In this document: positions 5,236 to 8,723 of the stretch, one piece after another
Position numbering within the stretch: the stretch's first letter is position 1
How the letters are laid out: every line of letters starts with the position of its first letter
Translations under genes and position numbers: made by a program
From: Oscillospiraceae bacterium
GTDB lineage: Bacteria > Bacillota > Clostridia > Oscillospirales > Oscillospiraceae
Direction of reading: 5' to 3'
Assembly: GCA_016296565.1 (NCBI GenBank)
Contig: JAEDJB010000080.1
Coordinates: forward strand, 1-8,723
DNA length: 8,723 nucleotides
Notes under the pieces: model-generated
The model's database searches: none
Seen by the model: only the letters and a program-made list of their open reading frames with translations
Told to the model about the DNA's origin: nothing

Positions 5236-5901
5236 TTGACCATGTCTCTGTCGAGCTCCGGCGGCTCCATCCGCCGGCAAAGCCTGGGGGAGGAGATTCT
5301 CAACGCCATCTCCCACGGGGTGGGAGCTCTGCTGGCCATTGCGGGGCTGGTGCTGCTGGTTGTGAGGGCAGCCCGGTACGGCAGTGCGCTGAACGTGGTC
5401 AGCGTCAGCATTTTTGGCGCTGCTATGATTCTCATGTATTTGTTTTCCTGCTTGTACCACGCCCTGGCGGACTGTAAGGGCAAGCGGGTGTTTCAGGTGC
5501 TGGACCACTGCTCCATCTTCCTGCTGATTGCGGGGACCTACACCCCCATCTGCCTGGTGAACATCGGGGGCGCTCTGGGCTGGACGGTTTTCGGGGTCAA
5601 CGCGGCCTGCGCCGTGGTGGGCATCGTGCTCAACGCCGTCAGCCTGAAGCGGTGGAAGAAGCTGTCCATGGTGCTCTACATCGTCATGGGCTGGATGTGC
5701 CTGCTGGTGCTGCCCTGGGTGTACCGGTCCCTCACCAGCTTCGGCTTTCTGTTCCTGGCGCTGGGGGGCGCTGCCTATACGGTGGGCGTGATCTTCTACC
5801 GGCAGAAGGAGAAGCGCTACCGCCACGGCGTCTGGCATTTCTTTGTGCTGGCCGGCACCATTTTTCATTTCTTCACGGTTTATACCAACTGCTGTTTTTA
5901 A
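5236..5901 (+). CDS. Hemolysin III family (PAQR/CREST) membrane protein
   Basis: This encodes a 221-residue integral membrane protein with about seven hydrophobic segments, the usual size of bacterial HlyIII/YqfA proteins. Characteristic features are EEILNAISHG (residues 19-28), S71 with H75 in SCLYH, D90-H91 in LDHCSIFLLIAGTYTP, and HGVWH (197-201) in the last segment. The S-x3-H, D and HxxxH set is the metal-site pattern of the CREST/PAQR hydrolase-like superfamily, which includes adiponectin receptors and alkaline ceramidases. TTG at 5236 is chosen over ATG 5242 because AGGAGGT (5221-5227) is eight bases before TTG and fourteen before ATG. DegV follows immediately. Despite the name, haemolytic activity is documented for few members, so a lipid hydrolase or membrane-homeostasis role is equally likely. 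Confidence 0.92.
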   Translation: MTMSLSSSGGSIRRQSLGEEILNAISHGVGALLAIAGLVLLVVRAARYGSALNVVSVSIFGAAMILMYLFSCLYHALADCKGKRVFQVLDHCSIFLLIAGTYTPICLVNIGGALGWTVFGVNAACAVVGIVLNAVSLKRWKKLSMVLYIVMGWMCLLVLPWVYRSLTSFGFLFLALGGAAYTVGVIFYRQKEKRYRHGVWHFFVLAGTIFHFFTVYTNCCF

Positions 5902-5916
5902 AGGAGTGTGGCCCAT

Positions 5917-6789
5917 ATGAGAGAGTATGTAATTGTGACCGATTCCTGTTGTGACCTGCCCCAGGAGCTGGAGAAGGCCATGGAGCTGACGGTGATCCCT
6001 CTGTCTGTGCTCTTTGGCACCGAGCGGTTCTACAACCGCCCCGGTGAGGGACCCGGCAGCCATGAATTTTATCAGCGGCTGTATAAAGGGGAGTCTGCCC
6101 AGACCTCAGCCCCCAACGTGGAGGAGTTCAAGTCGGCCTTCCGCCCCATCCTTCAGGGGGGGATGGACCTGCTCTACCTGGGCTTTTCCTCCGCCCTGAG
6201 CGCCACCTATCACAACAGCCAGCTTGCCCTGGAGGAGCTTCGGGAGGAGTATCCCGAGGCGAAGCTCTACGGGGTGGACACCCTTTGCGCCTCCCTGGGC
6301 CAGGGGCTGCTGGTGGACCTGGTGGTCCGGGAGAAGCGGGCAGGGAAGTCCCTGGAGGAGGTCCGGGACTTTGCCGAGTCCACCAAGGGCAGGATTTGCC
6401 ACTGGTTCACCGTGGGCAATCTGACCCAGCTGCGCCGGGGCGGCCGCCTGTCCGCCGGGAAAGCGGTGTTCGGCTCCCTGCTCCAGGTGAAGCCCATCCT
6501 CCACGTGGACGACGAGGGCCGCCTGGTGCCGGTGGACACGGTGAAGGGCCGGAAAAAGTCCATCACCGCTCTGGTGGATCAGATGGAGAAGCTGGCCGAC
6601 CACCCGGAGGGCCAGACCGTCTATATCAGCCACGGGGACTGCCTGGAGGACGCCCAGATCCTGGCCAACCTGGTCCGGGAGCGGTTCCCCGGGGTGAAGG
6701 AAGTCCTCATCGGCGACGTGGGCCCGGTGATCGGCTCCCACAGCGGCCTGGGCACCCTGGCCCTGTTCTTCCTGGGCACCCAGCGGTAA
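5917..6789 (+). CDS. DegV family fatty-acid-binding protein
   Basis: This encodes 290 residues of a DegV-fold protein. The family binds a long-chain fatty acid between two domains, and the FakB members present it to the kinase FakA for phosphorylation and phospholipid synthesis. Signature segments are VTDSCCDLP (residues 7-15), TSAP (63-66), LGFSSALSATYHNSQLA (88-104), VDTLCASLGQG (120-130), FTVGNLTQLRRGGRLS (164-179), VKPILHVDDEG (191-201), ISHGD with H239 (237-241) and GPVIGSHSGLG (269-279). GTG at 5908 is in frame, but AAGGAG at 5901-5906 is ten bases before ATG 5917 and only one base before GTG, so ATG is preferred. The ribosome binding site overlaps the hlyIII stop, which indicates one operon. 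No fakA gene is visible, and the bound lipid cannot be told from sequence. Confidence 0.94.
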   Translation: MREYVIVTDSCCDLPQELEKAMELTVIPLSVLFGTERFYNRPGEGPGSHEFYQRLYKGESAQTSAPNVEEFKSAFRPILQGGMDLLYLGFSSALSATYHNSQLALEELREEYPEAKLYGVDTLCASLGQGLLVDLVVREKRAGKSLEEVRDFAESTKGRICHWFTVGNLTQLRRGGRLSAGKAVFGSLLQVKPILHVDDEGRLVPVDTVKGRKKSITALVDQMEKLADHPEGQTVYISHGDCLEDAQILANLVRERFPGVKEVLIGDVGPVIGSHSGLGTLALFFLGTQR

Positions 6790-6816
6790 CCACACCAAAT
6801 ACAGAGAGAGAAAAAA

Positions 6817-6865
6817 TGGACCCCCGCAAGGCCGGCAATCGGCCTGCGGGGGTCCAACTTTTTGT
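6817..6865. terminator. Bidirectional terminator between degV and the Clp ATPase gene
   Basis: TGGACCCCCGCA (6817-6828) pairs with TGCGGGGGTCCA (6845-6856). Past a bulged A (6829), GGCCG (6830-6834) pairs with CGGCC (6840-6844) around GCAAT. T5 follows after AAC on the plus strand (6860-6863 region), while on the minus strand T6 (6816-6811) follows directly. It therefore serves both convergent genes, and better on the minus strand. Confidence 0.9.
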
Positions 6866-6867
6866 GA

Positions 6868-8723
6868 TTACATGGAGAGAATCTTGATCTGATCCTCTTC
6901 CACCACGGCCTTCAGGGCGGTGATGGGGTGGAGGTAGCTTTCGATGATGCGGGTGGCAATGGGGTCCTCCAGATTCTTCTGGATGTACCGCCGCAGGTTC
7001 CGGGCCCCGTAGGCGGCGGAGTAGGAGTGCTTCACCAGGCAGTCCAGCACGCTGTCGTCCCAGAGGAAGGTGAGGTTCTTGTCCTTCAGCACCTGCTGAA
7101 GCTCCTTGAGCATGATCTGGGCGATGGACCGGAAGTTCTCCTCAGAGAGCTGGTTGAAGCAGACCACCTCGTCCACCCGGTTAATAAACTCCGGACGGAG
7201 GAACTGCTGGAGGGCCTTCATGGCCTTGTCCTTGTTCTGCTCGTTGGCGGTCTTGCCGAAGCCCAGGGGGCCGGAGCTGCTCTCGCTGCCGGCGTTGGAG
7301 GTCATGATGATGACGGTGTTCTCGAAGTTCACCACCCGGCCCTGGGCGTCGGTGATGTGGCCGTCGTCCAGGATCTGCAGGAGGATGTTCAGCACGTCGG
7401 GATGGGCCTTTTCGATCTCGTCAAAGAGGATGACGGAGTAGGGCTTCCGGCGGATCTTCTCGGTGAGCTGGCCGGCCTCGTCATAGCCCACATAGCCGGG
7501 GGGGGAGCCGATGATCCGGGAGACGCTGTGCTTCTCCATGAACTCGGACATGTCCAGGCGGATGAGGGATTCGGGGGCGTGGAACAGGTCCTCGGCCAGG
7601 CGCTTGACCAGCTCGGTCTTGCCCACGCCGGTGGAGCCCACGAAGATGAAGGAGACGGGCTTGCGCTTGGAGGAGACGCCCACCCGGTTCCGGCGGATGG
7701 CGGAGGCCACCGCGGCAATGGCCTCGTCCTGGCCCACGATGGATTCCTTCAGCCGGTCCTCCAGCTTGGCCAGGCGCTCGTACTCCTGCTCCTGGATGGT
7801 GCTGGCCGGGATCTTGGTCCACAGCTCCACCACCCGGGCCAGGCTCTCCAGGGTGAGGGCAGGGGCTTCCTGGCCTTCCAGCTCCCGCTGCTCCTGGAGC
7901 AGCTGAAGCTCCCGGCTGCGCAGCTCGGCCAGGCGCTCATAGGCCCGGTCGCCGGCGTCGGCCACCATGACCTCCCGCTCCACGGCAATGTCGTCCAGCT
8001 CCTTCTGGATCTCCATGCCCCGGGCCAGGTTCTTGTTCCGCAGGTTGGCGTCGGAGCAGGCCTCGTCGATGAGGTCGATGGCCTTGTCCGGCAGGAACCG
8101 GTCGGTAATGTATCGCTCGGACATGAGCACCGCCAGGCGGGCAATGTCCGGGGTGATCTTCACCTGATGGAACTGCTCATAGTAGGGAGCCACGCCCTTG
8201 ATGATCTCCACCGCGTCCTCGATGGAGGGCTCGTTCACCACCACCGGCTGGAAGCGGCGCTCCAGGGCGGAGTCCTTTTCGATATACTTCCGGTACTCGG
8301 TGAGGGTGGTGGCGCCGATCACCTGGATTTCCCCCCGGGAGAGGGCGGGCTTCAGGATGTTGGCGGCGTTCATGGAGCCTTCGGCGTCTCCCGCGCCCAC
8401 CAGGTTGTGAACCTCGTCGATCACCAGGATGATGTTGCCCAGCTTCTTGATCTCCTCGATGAGGCCCTTCATGCGGCTTTCAAACTGGCCCCGGAACTGG
8501 GTGCCGGCCACCAGGGAGGTGAGATCCAGCAGGTAGACCTCTTTGTCCTTCAGCTTGTAGGGCACGTCCCCCTGGTAGATCTTCATGGCCAGACCCTCGG
8601 CGATGGCGGTTTTGCCCACGCCGGGCTCACCGATGAGGCAGGGGTTGTTCTTCTGGCGGCGGTTGAGGATCTGAATGACCCGCTCCAGCTCCTGCTCCCG
8701 GCCGATCATCCGGTCCAGCTTGC
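6868..8723 (-). CDS. Class I Clp ATPase (ClpC/ClpE type), N-terminus outside the window
   Basis: The visible 617 residues belong to a two-ring AAA+ unfoldase that feeds substrates to ClpP. The frame stays open to the window edge (KLDR precedes Met at 8709), so the true start and any N-terminal domain or zinc finger are missing. Numbering from that Met, NBD1 has Walker A GEPGVGKT (27-34), pore loop AGTQFRGQFE (69-78), Walker B ILVIDE (94-99) and arginine finger RRF (151-153). A short charged middle domain (about 225-280, UVR-like) excludes ClpB. NBD2 has GSTGVGKT (358-365), GYVG pore loop (405-408), VILFDE (426-431), the ClpP-docking tripeptide LGF (482-484) and sensor-2 GAR (568-570). The NBD1 wording resembles both ClpC and ClpE, so no symbol is given. 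The gene converges on degV and ends in the shared terminator. Confidence 0.93.
   Translation of the reverse strand, partial: KLDRMIGREQELERVIQILNRRQKNNPCLIGEPGVGKTAIAEGLAMKIYQGDVPYKLKDKEVYLLDLTSLVAGTQFRGQFESRMKGLIEEIKKLGNIILVIDEVHNLVGAGDAEGSMNAANILKPALSRGEIQVIGATTLTEYRKYIEKDSALERRFQPVVVNEPSIEDAVEIIKGVAPYYEQFHQVKITPDIARLAVLMSERYITDRFLPDKAIDLIDEACSDANLRNKNLARGMEIQKELDDIAVEREVMVADAGDRAYERLAELRSRELQLLQEQRELEGQEAPALTLESLARVVELWTKIPASTIQEQEYERLAKLEDRLKESIVGQDEAIAAVASAIRRNRVGVSSKRKPVSFIFVGSTGVGKTELVKRLAEDLFHAPESLIRLDMSEFMEKHSVSRIIGSPPGYVGYDEAGQLTEKIRRKPYSVILFDEIEKAHPDVLNILLQILDDGHITDAQGRVVNFENTVIIMTSNAGSESSSGPLGFGKTANEQNKDKAMKALQQFLRPEFINRVDEVVCFNQLSEENFRSIAQIMLKELQQVLKDKNLTFLWDDSVLDCLVKHSYSAAYGARNLRRYIQKNLEDPIATRIIESYLHPITALKAVVEEDQIKILSM

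Noticed and set aside
5215..6063. A 282-codon minus-strand frame opposite hlyIII
   Set aside because: It is a Gln/His/Pro-rich antisense frame, and the sense frame carries membrane segments and PAQR residues.

Overview
The window reads as chromosomal core sequence from a GC-rich, endospore-forming member of the Firmicutes, most likely a gut-type clostridium of the Oscillospiraceae (Flavonifractor/Lawsonibacter-like). That placement is an inference. It rests on a forespore sigma factor (SigG), strong G/C preference in third codon positions, consensus AGGAGG-type ribosome binding sites, and the pairing of a PaaK-type CoA ligase with a double-ACT protein. I see no insertion sequence, prophage, CRISPR array, tRNA or rRNA.

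Layout. Positions 1-183 hold a G/C-rich hairpin and a sporulation-type promoter in front of sigG (184-960, +). A strong housekeeping promoter and a folded leader then precede rpsB (1133-1855, +) and tsf (1939-2868, +), which end at a textbook terminator (2891-2925). Positions 2926-3194 contain no credible gene but are packed with inverted repeats. On the minus strand lie paaK (3639-4952) and a small double-ACT gene (3195-3626), a tight pair read from a near-consensus promoter at 5015-5043. The divergent spacer 4953-5235 also carries one or two plus-strand promoters and a repeated operator-like word. These drive a hemolysin III-family membrane protein (5236-5901, +) and a DegV fatty-acid-binding protein (5917-6789, +), which are translationally adjacent. 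A bidirectional terminator (6817-6865) separates them from a minus-strand class I Clp ATPase (6868-8723) whose N-terminus lies outside the window.

How the genes work together. There are three functional blocks: sporulation control next to translation (sigG; S2 and EF-Ts), aromatic acid activation (PaaK plus a probable amino-acid-sensing ACT protein), and membrane/lipid physiology (HlyIII and DegV). Clp-dependent proteolysis is a separate, convergent unit. All protein families are known. The less explained content is between genes: the rpsB leader fold, the multi-hairpin spacer after tsf, a hairpin with an all-purine loop after the ACT gene, and the repeated GACAAGATATC element. I found no evidence for a wholly new multi-gene system.
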